A DNA stretch of 64,000 nucleotides from Microlunatus capsulatus (GCF_017876495.1 NZ_JAGIOB010000001.1:2666001-2730000); one strand, 5' to 3'; shown: positions 8,431-16,915, counted from the first letter of the stretch. The notes: generated from the letters alone by a model not told the origin. Translations and numbers: made by a program.

Positions 8431-8525
8431 CGGCGTCCCCGGCCCCGGCGATCCGCACCCCGGACCCTCGCGCCGCCGGCCCGCACCCCCGCACTCCCCA
8501 CCCCGACCACCCGCAGGAGGACCTG

Positions 8526-9212
8526 ATGGCCGCTCGCCCCGCCGACGCCGAGCGCGGCTCCGGGCCGGTGACCGCCCTGCTGGTGATGGCGGTGCTCGCC
8601 CTGCTGCTGGGGGCGGGCTTCGTCGCCCTCGGCTCGGTGGCCGGCGCCGAGGGCGGCCGGGCGCAGCAGGCCGCCGACGCCGCCGCCCTGGCCGGGGCGC
8701 AGAGCGTGGTCGACGACCTCCCGCGCTCCCTGGCGCCGGGCTTCCGGCGGGCCTCGGAGGTCGCCGATCTCGTCGGCGGTGGCCGGTGCGCGCAGCAGGG
8801 CCGGGTGGAGGCCGCGCGGCTGGCCACCGCGAACGGCGCGTCGCTGACCGGCTACTGCTGGGACGTCCGGCGCGACGAGGTGAGCGTCGAGGTGGTGGCC
8901 CGGACGACCGACGTCTCCGGTCCGCCGGCCCGTGCCGGGGCCGAGGCCGCCACCACCTTCGCGGCCGACGACTGCGCCCTCGACCCGTCGTTCGTCGTGC
9001 CCACGCCCACCCCGACCCCCACGGCGCCGCCGGCCGACGAGGACGACGACGCGCCCCCGCCCCCGCCGCCCCCGCCGGTGATCACGGTGCTGACGTGCGG
9101 CGACGAGCGGGTCGACGTCCGGCTCGACCTCCTCGACCTGCGCTTCCGCCCCGACGACCCGGCCCAGCTGGTGGCCCTGGCCGAGCGGCTGCGGCCCCGG
9201 CTCACCGGCTAG
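8526..9212 (+). CDS. TadG/TadE-like secreted pilus-locus protein
   Basis: 228 aa with an N-terminal RGSGPVTALLVMAVLALLLGAGFVALG segment, then QQAADAAALAGAQ. This is the layout of TadG-like and Rv3654c-like proteins, in which a pseudopilin-type helix is followed by a short conserved alanine-rich helix. The middle has four Cys, and a Pro/Thr/Asp-rich spacer (about residues 150-185) leads to a short C-terminal domain. It probably acts at the cell surface with the Flp pilus. The ribosome site is GCAGGAGGACCTG, and it is the last gene of the pilus unit. Confidence 0.75.
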   Translation: MAARPADAERGSGPVTALLVMAVLALLLGAGFVALGSVAGAEGGRAQQAADAAALAGAQSVVDDLPRSLAPGFRRASEVADLVGGGRCAQQGRVEAARLATANGASLTGYCWDVRRDEVSVEVVARTTDVSGPPARAGAEAATTFAADDCALDPSFVVPTPTPTPTAPPADEDDDAPPPPPPPPVITVLTCGDERVDVRLDLLDLRFRPDDPAQLVALAERLRPRLTG

Positions 9213-9284
9213 GACCGGCGCCGGTCGTCAGCGGCCGGGCCGGCGGAGCCGCCCACGCGACGACGGGACCGGTGACGGCCCTCG

Positions 9285-9695
9285 TCAGCGACGACGGGGC
9301 CGACCGGACCGGCCGAGCCGCAGCTGGGGCAGCGCGGGCCCGACGAGGGCCGGCAGCAGCCCGGCCAGCCAGGGCAGAGCACCGGCGGCCGCGGCGGCCG
9401 GCCCGGCGACGGGGCCGACCAGCGCGGCCGTCCCCGCTCCGGCGAGCAGCGGGACCAGGCCACCCCACAGCAGGCAGCGCAGCCGGGTGCGGGTCCCGCG
9501 GTCGGTGACCACGACGGAGACCGCGCCGACGCCGACGGCCAGCACCGCGGCCGCGAGCGCCGCGCGCAGCGGCGTGAGCTCGCCGCCACCCGCGGCCAGG
9601 GCGGACACCGCGGTCCCGGCGCTCAGCAGCGTCGCCGTCCCGACCACCCAGGCCCGGACGGCCTGCCCGGCCGGCCCGCTCGTCAGCGCGTCCAC
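9285..9695 (-). CDS. Small hypothetical membrane protein
   Basis: About 136 aa from a GTG that overlaps the preceding gene by 13 bp. It has about four hydrophobic segments (WVVGTATLLSAGTAVSAL, LRAALAAAVLAVGVGAVSVVV, LLWGGLVPLLAGAGTAALVG, ALPWLAGLLPALVG) and a basic tail. No family was recognised. It is the last gene of a three-gene unit running towards the pilus locus. The open frame continues further upstream, but that part overlaps the neighbour in a shadow frame. The exact start is uncertain because no clear ribosome site precedes the GTG. Confidence 0.55.
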   Translation of the reverse strand: MDALTSGPAGQAVRAWVVGTATLLSAGTAVSALAAGGGELTPLRAALAAAVLAVGVGAVSVVVTDRGTRTRLRCLLWGGLVPLLAGAGTAALVGPVAGPAAAAAGALPWLAGLLPALVGPALPQLRLGRSGRPRRR

Positions 9696-10222
9696 CGGAC
9701 CGAGTCCAGGACGGCGTCGACGGTGCCCGCGGTCAGGGTGGCGTCGCCCAGCACCGCGACCAGCGCGGCCGGGCCCCCGACCCGGGTGGCGGCCAGCAGG
9801 GTGCCCCGGGCCGGGCGGCCGGCGGCGGAGCGCCAGCCCAGCTCGGCCCGCAGCTGGGCGTCGCCCGGCGCGGCCCCGGGGGTGGTCCGACGCCGACGCG
9901 GCCCCAGCCGGAGCCCCGGCAGCAGCCCGGCGCCGGCCCCGGCCAGCACCAGGGCCAGCACCTCCTCCGGGCTGATCGCGGCCAGCTCGGCGCGGGCCAG
10001 CACGACCGGCGACCGGCCGGGACCGGCCCCGCGCCACTGCCAGCCGGACCCCAGGCCGGGGTCGTCGACGGGCAGCAAGCCCGCGGGGACGGCGAAGGCC
10101 AGCGCGCCCAGCCGGACCTCGGTCGTCGCGGCGCGGGCAGGTGCGACCAGCAGCGCGGCAGCGGACAGGCCGAGGGCCAGGGCGGAGCGGCGGGTCCAGG
10201 AGCCGGTCGGGTGCTCGGTCAT
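9683..10222 (-). CDS. Secreted hypothetical protein with twin-arginine-like signal
   Basis: 179 aa. The N-terminus WTRRSALALGLSAAALLVAPARA is a clear signal peptide with a twin-Arg pair, predicted to be cleaved after ARA. The mature part is a mixed alpha/beta domain without cysteines; no family was recognised. The ATG overlaps the stop of the upstream gene (ATGA), so the two are translationally coupled. With its neighbours it forms an envelope-directed unit convergent to the Tad locus, but no functional link is shown. Confidence 0.65.
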   Translation of the reverse strand: MTEHPTGSWTRRSALALGLSAAALLVAPARAATTEVRLGALAFAVPAGLLPVDDPGLGSGWQWRGAGPGRSPVVLARAELAAISPEEVLALVLAGAGAGLLPGLRLGPRRRRTTPGAAPGDAQLRAELGWRSAAGRPARGTLLAATRVGGPAALVAVLGDATLTAGTVDAVLDSVRWTR

Positions 10223-11493
10223 CCGCCGACGCACCCCGGGTCGTCCCGCAGCACGCGGGCGGTGCCCGTCGGCTGCGGGGCGACGGCGCCGGCGCTGACC
10301 AGCCGGGCGTCCGGCCAGAGCTGGCGGGCGTCGTCGTCGAGCTCGGTCCGCAGCTGGCCGGCCGCCGCGCCGGGGCCGGGGCCGTCCCAGCCCAGGACGG
10401 TCACGGTCGCCGCGCGGGCCAGGAAGCCGCCCAGCCGGTCGTCGGCGGCGGGCGGGCGCAGGGCCAGCAGGCCGTCGAGGTCCAGCGCGAGGCCACCGGC
10501 CGCCGCCAGCCGCTCCTCGACCAGGGCGCGCTCCACCGGGGTGCGGACCGGCACCCGCAGGTAGACGACGGTCGTCGCCGCACCGGCGGGCTGCCCGTTG
10601 ACCAGCGGGCCGGTGGCGGCGAGGGCCAGCACGAGTCCGGTCAGCCCGCCGCCGGCGTCGCGGGTCCAGCGGACGGCGCCCGCGACGGGCCGACCGGCGG
10701 CCCGCCCGCGGAGGTCGGCGGTCACGGCGGAGGTGCCGGTGGTGGTGTCGAGCACGACGGTCGCCGGCCGCGCGGGGTCCAGCCGGACGCCATCCGGCCC
10801 GCGACCGCCGGCGGGCGGGGCGGCCGGGACGGACGCCGGACCCCCGGGCAGCACGGCCCGGCGCAGGTCGACGGCGGAGGCGAGCCGGGTGGGGGCGGGC
10901 AGGTCGCGGCCGTGGTCGCGGGTCAGCACCGCGGGCAGGGCCAGCGCCGAGCGGCGCTGGGACCAGGCCCGCTGACGGTCGTGCGCGGCGCCGACGACCG
11001 TCGCCGCGCCCTGGCCGCCGGGCAGCAGCCAGGCCGTGCCGGCGGGGACGGCGGTCCCGGGCAGCACGGCGACGTCGGCCCGCCCGTCGCCGGCCAGCAG
11101 GTCGGGCGGCGCCGGGTCGGGGCCGGGTCCCAGCCGCAGCACGGTGTCGCCCGAGCGGTCGGCGGCCAGCCGGACGACGAGGCCGCGCGCCGTGGTCAGG
11201 GTCCGGGTCCGCACCTCGGGCACGGTGGCGTCGAGGTCGGCGAGCACCGGGCAGCGGGGCGGGGCGAGGGCGTCGGCGCCGAGGTCGACCCCGGTCGCGT
11301 CGGCGTCGGGGCCGCAGGCGCCGAGGCCCAGGGAGCCCAGCCGGCAAGCCGTCGCGGTGACGGCGGCCTGGCCCCGGCCGGGCAGCACGCTCATCAGGCC
11401 GGACGCCGCCACCACGACGAGGGCGCCGGCGACGAGCCGGTCCAGCACCCCCTCGCGGCGCCGGACGCGCTCCACGGCACGGCGTCGCGCCAC
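10219..11493 (-). CDS. Membrane-anchored hypothetical extracytoplasmic protein
   Basis: 424 aa from GTG 11493, chosen because GAGGAGG lies 7 nt upstream; the frame is open further back but only as low-complexity sequence. A basic N-terminus (RRRAVERVRRREG) precedes one membrane helix (VAGALVVVAASGLMSVL). A Cys pair then flanks a short Gly-rich stretch (CRLGSLGLGACG), and a long extracytoplasmic domain follows. No known family was recognised. It is the first gene of a three-gene unit with two 4-13 bp overlaps. Confidence 0.65.
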   Translation of the reverse strand: MARRRAVERVRRREGVLDRLVAGALVVVAASGLMSVLPGRGQAAVTATACRLGSLGLGACGPDADATGVDLGADALAPPRCPVLADLDATVPEVRTRTLTTARGLVVRLAADRSGDTVLRLGPGPDPAPPDLLAGDGRADVAVLPGTAVPAGTAWLLPGGQGAATVVGAAHDRQRAWSQRRSALALPAVLTRDHGRDLPAPTRLASAVDLRRAVLPGGPASVPAAPPAGGRGPDGVRLDPARPATVVLDTTTGTSAVTADLRGRAAGRPVAGAVRWTRDAGGGLTGLVLALAATGPLVNGQPAGAATTVVYLRVPVRTPVERALVEERLAAAGGLALDLDGLLALRPPAADDRLGGFLARAATVTVLGWDGPGPGAAAGQLRTELDDDARQLWPDARLVSAGAVAPQPTGTARVLRDDPGCVGG

Positions 11494-11674
11494 GGTCGGC
11501 CTCCTCGGTGTCGGGGTCTGGGTGTCGGGGTCTCGGGTCGGGTTCGGGGGTCGGGGAGGGCCGCCGCGCCCCGGTCCCGGGGCGGCTGACCCGCTCGGAT
11601 CGTAGGGTCCGCCGGGGTCAGCGGACCGGCCCGCGCGCCGCCGCTCGCACCCCCACCCGACCCGGAGGAGACCC

Positions 11675-12043
11675 GTGACCCGACGCCCGTTCGGCCCCGG
11701 CCCCGACGTGCTGCTGCGCGACGGCACGCCGGTGGCGCCCGTCGCCGTCGCTCAGCGCACGGCCGAGCGCCGCCGCGGCCTGCTGGGCACCGACGCGGTC
11801 GTCGGCGCCCTGTGGATCACCCGCTGCCCGTCGGTGCACATGGTGGGGATGCGCTACCCGCTCGACGTCGCCGTCCTCGACGGGGACGGCGTGGTCCTGC
11901 ACGTCGGGACCCTGCAGCCCTGGACCGGGCTCACCCGGCCGCGGCGCGGGGCGCGCGCGACGCTCGAGGCGGCGGCCGGCGCCCTGGCGGCCTGGGGTGT
12001 CGTCCCGGGCAGCCGGCTGGAGGTCCGGCGCCGTCCAGGCTGA
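11675..12043 (+). CDS. DUF192 family protein
   Basis: 122 aa covering a whole DUF192 domain, with the family motifs TAERRRGLLGTD, MVGMRYPLDVAVLDGDGVV and a glycine-rich turn before the final strand. DUF192 proteins are small beta-barrel-like proteins of unknown function and are often near secretion or pilus genes. No signal peptide is visible here, although many homologues have one. The GTG start follows a GGAGGAGACCC ribosome site. A TAGGGT -10 element lies at 11603-11608. Confidence 0.85.
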   Translation: MTRRPFGPGPDVLLRDGTPVAPVAVAQRTAERRRGLLGTDAVVGALWITRCPSVHMVGMRYPLDVAVLDGDGVVLHVGTLQPWTGLTRPRRGARATLEAAAGALAAWGVVPGSRLEVRRRPG

Positions 12044-12088
12044 CCCGCTCGTCACCGGGGCGTCACAGCCGTCGGGGAGGATGGGCGG

Positions 12089-13591
12089 GTGATCGACCTC
12101 GACAGCGTCCTCCTCGTGGGGGCTGTCGTCGTCATCCTGGCCATCGTCGCCGCACGGATCGGGGCCCGGGTGGGCCTGCCGTCGCTGCTGCTGTTCCTCG
12201 GCCTCGGCATGGCGCTCGGCGACTCGGGCCTCGGCGTCCGCTTCGACGACGCCGACCTCGCCCGCGCCCTCGGCTTCGGCGCGCTGGTCATCATCCTGGC
12301 CGAGGGCGGGCTGACCACCCGGTGGGCCGACATCCGTTCCTCGACGCTGCTGGCCCTGGTGCTGGCCACGCTGGGGATCGGCGTCAGCGTCGGGCTGATG
12401 ACCCTGTTCGGGTACTACGTGCTGGGCCTGGACCTGTGGATCGCGGTGCTGCTCGGCGCCGTCACCTCCCCGACCGATGCGGCCGCGGTGTTCTCGGTGC
12501 TGCGGCACGTGCCGATCCCGCACGCGCTGCGCGGGGCGCTGGAGGCCGAGTCCGGGCTGAACGACGCCCCGACGGTGCTGCTGGTCGGCCTGGCGAGCGC
12601 CGTCGCGATCGGCCAGCCGACGCACGGCGGGGTGCCCGGGCTGATCGGGCTGATCCTGCTGGAGCTGGTCGCCGGGCTCGCCGTCGGGATCGGCCTGGGC
12701 TGGGTGGGGGTGCAGATCCTGCGCCGGGTCGCGCTGCCGTCCTCCGGCCTCTACCCGCTCGCCGCTCTGGTCTGGACCGTCTTCGCCTACGGCATCGGGG
12801 CGCTGGTGCACGCCAGCGGCTTCGCCGCCGTCTACGCCTGCGCGCTGATGCTCGGCAACGCCCAGCTGCCGCACCGCACCGCCACCCGCTCGTTCGTCGA
12901 GGGCATCGGCTGGATCGCCCAGATCGGGCTGTTCGTCATGCTCGGGCTGCTCGCCTCGCCGGGTCGGGTGACCCTCTACGCCGTCGTCGTCGCCCTGCTG
13001 GCCGGGTTGTTCCTCACCTTCGTCGCCCGGCCGGTGTCGGTGGGGTTGTCCTCGCTCGCCTTCAAGGTGCCGGTGCGCCACCAGCTGTTCCTGTCCTGGG
13101 CGGGCCTGCGCGGCGCGGTGCCCATCGTGCTGGCCACCATCCCGCTGTCGGAGGACGTGCCGGGCGCGGTCTTCCTCTTCGACGTCGTGCTCGTCTTCGT
13201 CATCGTCTTCACCTGCCTGCAGGCGCCGACGCTGCCCTTCGTCGGCCGGCTCCTCGGGCTGCTCGACGACCGGGCGGCCACCGACGTCGAGGTCGAGGTG
13301 GCCCCGCTGGACCGCATCTCCGCCGACCTGCTGCAGGTCCGGATCCCGGAGGGCTCCCGGCTGGCCGGGGTGGAGATCGGCGAGCTGCGGCTGCCCCGGC
13401 ACACCGTCGTGACGCTGATCATCCGCGGGAGCGAGCCGTTCAACCCGGCCCCGCGGGAGCGGATCCGGGTGGGCGACGAGCTGCTGGTGGTCACCCCGAC
13501 GGCGCAGCGCGAGGTCACCGAGGACCGGCTGCGCGCCATCGGCCGGGGCGGCCGGCTGGCCCGCTGGCGCGACGGCGAGCGGACCACCTGA
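12089..13591 (+). CDS. CPA1-type potassium/proton antiporter with TrkA_C domain
   Basis: 500 aa. Residues 1-395 hold about 12 membrane segments of the CPA1 Na+(K+)/H+ exchanger fold, with the ion-site motif GAVTSPTDAAAVFSVLR and the paired AESGLNDAP motif. Residues about 405-490 form a TrkA_C (RCK-C) regulatory domain (RLAGVEIGELRLPRHTVV). The layout matches NhaP2/CvrA-type K+/H+ antiporters that export potassium to control cytoplasmic K+ and cell volume. The GTG start has GAGGAT 6 nt upstream, a possible leaderless promoter. Confidence 0.93.
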   Translation: MIDLDSVLLVGAVVVILAIVAARIGARVGLPSLLLFLGLGMALGDSGLGVRFDDADLARALGFGALVIILAEGGLTTRWADIRSSTLLALVLATLGIGVSVGLMTLFGYYVLGLDLWIAVLLGAVTSPTDAAAVFSVLRHVPIPHALRGALEAESGLNDAPTVLLVGLASAVAIGQPTHGGVPGLIGLILLELVAGLAVGIGLGWVGVQILRRVALPSSGLYPLAALVWTVFAYGIGALVHASGFAAVYACALMLGNAQLPHRTATRSFVEGIGWIAQIGLFVMLGLLASPGRVTLYAVVVALLAGLFLTFVARPVSVGLSSLAFKVPVRHQLFLSWAGLRGAVPIVLATIPLSEDVPGAVFLFDVVLVFVIVFTCLQAPTLPFVGRLLGLLDDRAATDVEVEVAPLDRISADLLQVRIPEGSRLAGVEIGELRLPRHTVVTLIIRGSEPFNPAPRERIRVGDELLVVTPTAQREVTEDRLRAIGRGGRLARWRDGERTT

Positions 13592-13609
13592 GGCCGGCGG
13601 CGCCGGAGG

Positions 13610-14137
13610 TCAGCTGCCGAGCGTCGGGGTGGGGGTGGGCTGCGCGGGCAGGCAGGCCTTCGAGCTCTTCACCGTGTAGGTGGTCTTGGCCTTCTTGTTG
13701 AACCCGCCGTAGCGGTTGCCGACCAGGACGTCGACGGAGCCGTCGACCCGCTTGTCGGCCTTGACGTCGGCGTCCTTGAAGAACGCCTTGACCAGCAGCA
13801 CCTCGGGGTTCTTGGTCCCGGCGCCGACGATGACCGTCTTCTGCACCTTCTGCAGCGTGTTGGTCGTCGTCTGCACCTTGAAGCCGCGGTCGCGCAGCGA
13901 GCGGCCGACGTCGCCGGCCAGGCCGCGCTTGTCGCCGCCGTTGAAGACGCTGACGGTCACCTGGCTGGACTTGAGCTGGTTCTTGGGGAGCTTCTGCTCC
14001 ACGCACGGAGCCGGCGGGGCGGGCGGGACCTCGCGGATGACGTTGGTGTAGCCCCACCAGGCGCCGTAGCAGAGGACTCCCAGCAGCACGAGCAGCGTGA
14101 ACGGGGTGCGCACCGCGCGGAAGATGCGACCGAGCAA
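13610..14137 (-). CDS. Membrane-anchored LytR C-terminal domain protein
   Basis: 175 aa starting at a TTG with a very strong AGGAGGAGG ribosome site. It has one N-terminal membrane helix (FTLLVLLGVLCYGAWWGY), a Pro-rich spacer with one Cys, then a LytR_C domain (SVFNGGDKRGLAGDVGRSLRDRGF), a Lys-rich stretch and a Pro/Thr tail. LytR_C domains occur at the end of LCP cell-wall glycopolymer ligases and as stand-alone proteins in actinobacteria. A cell-wall role outside the membrane is likely. It runs convergent to the antiporter gene. Confidence 0.85.
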   Translation of the reverse strand: MLGRIFRAVRTPFTLLVLLGVLCYGAWWGYTNVIREVPPAPPAPCVEQKLPKNQLKSSQVTVSVFNGGDKRGLAGDVGRSLRDRGFKVQTTTNTLQKVQKTVIVGAGTKNPEVLLVKAFFKDADVKADKRVDGSVDVLVGNRYGGFNKKAKTTYTVKSSKACLPAQPTPTPTLGS

Positions 14138-14241
14138 CGCTCCTCCTCCTCAAGGTGGCGGGACGAGCGCTCGCCGCCCCCTCCGGTCCGTGCACCCTAC
14201 CCGGCGCCGGGGCGCCCCCCGGTCGGGCGCGCCCGCCCGGG

Positions 14242-14535
14242 CTACTTCAGGTCGAGCACGCGGGCGTGCATCGTCTGCCGCTGCTGCAGCGCGGCCCGCA
14301 GCGCGCGGTGCAGGCCGTCCTCCAGGTACAGGTCCCCGCGCCAGGCGACGACGTGGGCGAACAGGTCGCCGTAGAAGGTCGAGTCCTCCTCCAGCAGGGC
14401 CTCGAGGTCGAGCGTCCGCTTCGTGGTCACCAGCTGGTCCAAACGCACCTGGTGAGGGGCGATGGCCGCCCACTGCTTCTGCACGTACCCGTGGTCGGGG
14501 TACGGGCGGACGTCACCCACGCGCTTGAAGATCAC
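14242..14535 (-). CDS. Conserved small actinobacterial protein (VapB-like annotation in homologues)
   Basis: 97 aa with the well-conserved pattern VRPYPDHG, RLDQLVTTKRTLDLEALL, DSTFYGDLFAHVV and YLEDGLHRALRAAL. Close relatives are widespread in actinobacteria and, from memory, are often labelled VapB-family antitoxin. No VapC partner is adjacent, so a toxin-antitoxin role is doubtful. The DGLHRALRA motif recalls ParB/sulfiredoxin-like folds. A TACAGT -10 (14542-14547) sits exactly 6 nt before the GTG, predicting a leaderless mRNA. It is divergent from the HerA-like gene. Confidence 0.85.
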   Translation of the reverse strand: MIFKRVGDVRPYPDHGYVQKQWAAIAPHQVRLDQLVTTKRTLDLEALLEEDSTFYGDLFAHVVAWRGDLYLEDGLHRALRAALQQRQTMHARVLDLK

Positions 14536-14594
14536 CCGGCCACTGTAGTCAGCAGAGGCCGGTGGCCGCAGACGGGCGTCGTTACGATTCGGTC

Positions 14595-16292
14595 ATGACC
14601 GAGCCCGCCGCGACCCCGCCCGCCCCTCCGACGGACGCCGCGGCCGCGGCGCCGGAGGACCCGGCGAGCACGCCGCCGGCCCTCTCCGAGGAGGTCGCGG
14701 CGATCGCCGCCGGCTACACCTTCGACGAGCCCGCGATCGAGCTGGGCGTGGTGCTGGAGGACGACGCCCCGGTGCCCGCGGCCGGGGTCCGGATCCCGCT
14801 CTCGATGCTCAACCGGCACGGCCTGGTGGCCGGGGCGACCGGCACCGGCAAGACCAAGACCCTGCAGCTGATGGCCGAGCAGATCTCCGCCGCCGGCGTC
14901 CCCGTCTTCGCCGCCGACATCAAGGGCGACCTGTCCGGGCTGGCCTCGCCCGGGCAGGCCAGCGACAAGCTGCTGGCCCGGACGCAGAAGCTGGGCCAGG
15001 ACTGGCAGCCGCGCGCCTGCCCGACCGAGTTCTTCTCCCTCGGCGGCCAGGGCCTCGGGGTGCCGCTGCGGGCGACGATGAGCTCCTTCGGGCCGGTGCT
15101 GCTGGCCAAGGTGCTGGGGCTCAACGCCGTCCAGGAGTCCTCGCTGGGCCTGGTCTTCCACTACGCCGACACCGCCGGGTTGCCGCTGCTGGACCTCGCC
15201 GACCTGCGGGCGGTGCTCACCCACCTGACCAGCGACGAGGGCAAGGCCGAGCTCAAGAACATCGGCGGGCTCAGCGCCGCCACCGTCGGGGTCATCCTGC
15301 GCTCGCTGGTCACCTTCGCCGCCCAGGGCGCCGACGCGTTCTTCGGCGAGCCCGAGTTCGACACCGCCGACCTGATGCGGGTGACCGCCGACGGCCAGGG
15401 CGTGGTCTCGCTGCTGGAGCTGCCCGACCTGCAGGACCGGCCGGCGCTGTTCTCCACCTTCCTCATGTGGCTGCTGGCCGACCTCTTCCACGACCTGCCC
15501 GAGGTGGGCGACGTCGAGAAGCCCAAGCTCGTCTTCTTCTTCGACGAGGCGCACCTGCTGTTCACCGACGCGTCGAAGGCGTTCCTCGACGCCATCGCCC
15601 AGACCGTCCGGCTGATCCGCTCCAAGGGCGTCGGCATCTTCTTCGTCACCCAGACGCCGAAGGACGTGCCGGACGACGTGCTGGCCCAGCTCGGCTCCCG
15701 GGTGCAGCATCAGCTCCGCGCGCACACCCCGAACGACGCCAAGGCGCTCAAGCAGACGGTGGCGACGTTCCCGCGCTCGCCGTACGACCTGGCCGAGGTG
15801 CTGCAGCAGCTCGGCACCGGCGAGGCCGTCGTCACGGTGATGGACCCCGACGGCACGCCGACCCCGGTCGCCCGGACCCGGATGCGCGCCCCGCAGTCGC
15901 TGATGGCGCCGACGCCGGCGGACGTGCTGCGGCCCGGGATCGCCGCGTCGTCGCTGATGGGTCGCTACGGCACCGCCGTCGACCGCGACTCCGCCCGCGA
16001 GATGCTCGCCCGCAAGCTGGAGGCCGGGGCCGCCACCGCCGCGGCCGAGCGGCAGGCGGTCGAGTCCCGCGAGCAGGCCGAGCGCGACGACCGGGCCCGC
16101 CGGGAGGCCGACGAGCGCGCCGCGCGCGAGAGCCGGTCGTCGGGTCGGGCGGCCCCGCGCAGCCGGGCGACGCCGCGGGCCGAGCGCTCGGTGGTGCAGC
16201 AGGTGGTGGCGTCGTCGGCGTTCAAGCAGTTCGCCCGCACGGCCGGCCGGGAAATCGTCCGCAGCCTGTTCGGCACCGCGCGCCGGCGCTGA
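14595..16292 (+). CDS. HerA-like DUF853 ATPase
   Basis: 565 aa. Visible features are Walker A GATGTGKTKTLQL (about residues 78-90) and Walker B KLVFFFDEAHLLF (near 310), followed by the DUF853 (helicase HerA-like C-terminal) region with FFVTQTPKDVPDDVLAQLGSR and a C-terminal basic, Ala/Arg-rich tail. Members are predicted DNA-dependent ATPases of unknown role. The start is ATG 14595. TACGAT (14583-14588) lies 6 nt upstream, so the mRNA is probably leaderless, and the short extension upstream of it is not translated. Confidence 0.9.
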   Translation: MTEPAATPPAPPTDAAAAAPEDPASTPPALSEEVAAIAAGYTFDEPAIELGVVLEDDAPVPAAGVRIPLSMLNRHGLVAGATGTGKTKTLQLMAEQISAAGVPVFAADIKGDLSGLASPGQASDKLLARTQKLGQDWQPRACPTEFFSLGGQGLGVPLRATMSSFGPVLLAKVLGLNAVQESSLGLVFHYADTAGLPLLDLADLRAVLTHLTSDEGKAELKNIGGLSAATVGVILRSLVTFAAQGADAFFGEPEFDTADLMRVTADGQGVVSLLELPDLQDRPALFSTFLMWLLADLFHDLPEVGDVEKPKLVFFFDEAHLLFTDASKAFLDAIAQTVRLIRSKGVGIFFVTQTPKDVPDDVLAQLGSRVQHQLRAHTPNDAKALKQTVATFPRSPYDLAEVLQQLGTGEAVVTVMDPDGTPTPVARTRMRAPQSLMAPTPADVLRPGIAASSLMGRYGTAVDRDSAREMLARKLEAGAATAAAERQAVESREQAERDDRARREADERAARESRSSGRAAPRSRATPRAERSVVQQVVASSAFKQFARTAGREIVRSLFGTARRR

Positions 16293-16303
16293 GCCCGGAC
16301 GCA

Positions 16304-16338
16304 CGACGTCCCCGCCACCGGAGCGGTGACGGGGACGT
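16304..16338. terminator. Bidirectional hairpin terminator
   Basis: GACGTCCCCG pairs with CGGGGACGTC (10 bp), then a single mismatch, then CACCG/CGGTG with a 3-nt loop. It lies between the ends of two convergent genes. Confidence 0.8.
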
Positions 16339-16361
16339 CGGGTGGTGCGCTCACCTGCGCG

Positions 16362-16574
16362 TCAGGCCGGCCGGGGCCGGCTCAGGAGGCGGCGGGCGCG
16401 CTCCCGGACCGAGGTGCGGACCGGGCGCGGGCCGCGGTGCTGGGCCTGGCGCTCGGCGACGGCCTGCCGCAGGGCGTAGGTCCGCGCCGCCGCCTGGCTG
16501 AGCGGCAGGGAGGTCGACCCGGTGAGCTGGTGCGCGGTGGGGTCGAGGAGGTGGACGTGGCTGTAGGAGGACAT
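16362..16574 (-). CDS. Small basic hypothetical protein
   Basis: 70 aa, starting MSSYSHVHLLDPTAHQL, with a polar N-terminal half and an Arg-rich C-terminus (ERARRLLSRPRPA). An AAGGAA ribosome site lies 7 nt before the ATG, and third-codon GC bias is consistent with coding. No family was recognised. It lies 124 nt downstream of the predicted microprotein gene and may share its promoter at 16832-16860. Confidence 0.6.
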   Translation of the reverse strand: MSSYSHVHLLDPTAHQLTGSTSLPLSQAAARTYALRQAVAERQAQHRGPRPVRTSVRERARRLLSRPRPA

Positions 16575-16698
16575 GGCGGTTCCTTGGAAATGACGACGGG
16601 AGCCCGTCAGGACGGGCGGAGGAGCAGGACCGACGTCGACCCGAGGGGGTCGGCGGGGTCACGGGGCTCGGCGGGGACCTGGTCCCGGGGCGCTGCGG

Positions 16699-16782
16699 TC
16701 AGGCAGCGGGACCGCGGGCGGTGTCCAGGTGGGAAGCCGGGGAGCCGTCGGCGGACGGCTGGTCAGCGAAGATGATCAGCAA
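16699..16782 (-). CDS. Predicted 27-residue microprotein
   Basis: A short frame (TTG start; N-terminus LLIIFADQPSADG, C-terminus LDTARGPAA) begins 8 nt after a very strong GGAGGAGGTG ribosome site. A textbook promoter lies upstream (TTGCGA, 17 nt, TAACGT). The first residues are hydrophobic and the rest polar. No family was recognised. It could be a microprotein or a regulatory leader peptide for the 70-aa gene downstream. The promoter and ribosome site make chance unlikely, but translation is not proven. Confidence 0.5.
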   Translation of the reverse strand: MLIIFADQPSADGSPASHLDTARGPAA

Positions 16783-16831
16783 GGTCGGACACCTCCTCCC
16801 GGTCGTCGTGGCGGCGGGTGCCGCGGGAAGA

Positions 16832-16860
16832 ACGTTAGGGACGGCCGCCGGGGGTCGCAA
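16832..16860 (-). promoter_or_regulatory. SigA-type promoter for the 27-aa microprotein unit
   Basis: On the minus strand, TTGCGA (16860-16855) and TAACGT (16837-16832) are separated by exactly 17 nt. The predicted transcript start is near 16825, about 43 nt before the TTG start codon. Confidence 0.7.
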
Positions 16861-16915
16861 CGGGTTTGTCTGGCAGGGTGGGACGGGTTCTGACCACGAC
16901 CCAGCAGGAGGCGAG

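Noticed and set aside
12089-13591. Complete Tad-linked sodium exchanger operon
   Set aside because: Only one antiporter gene is present and it is separated from the pilus genes by unrelated units, so no functional link is claimed.
14242-14535. VapB antitoxin of a toxin-antitoxin pair
   Set aside because: No VapC or other toxin-like gene lies beside it. The neighbours are a LytR_C protein and a divergent HerA-like ATPase, so only the conserved-protein call is kept.
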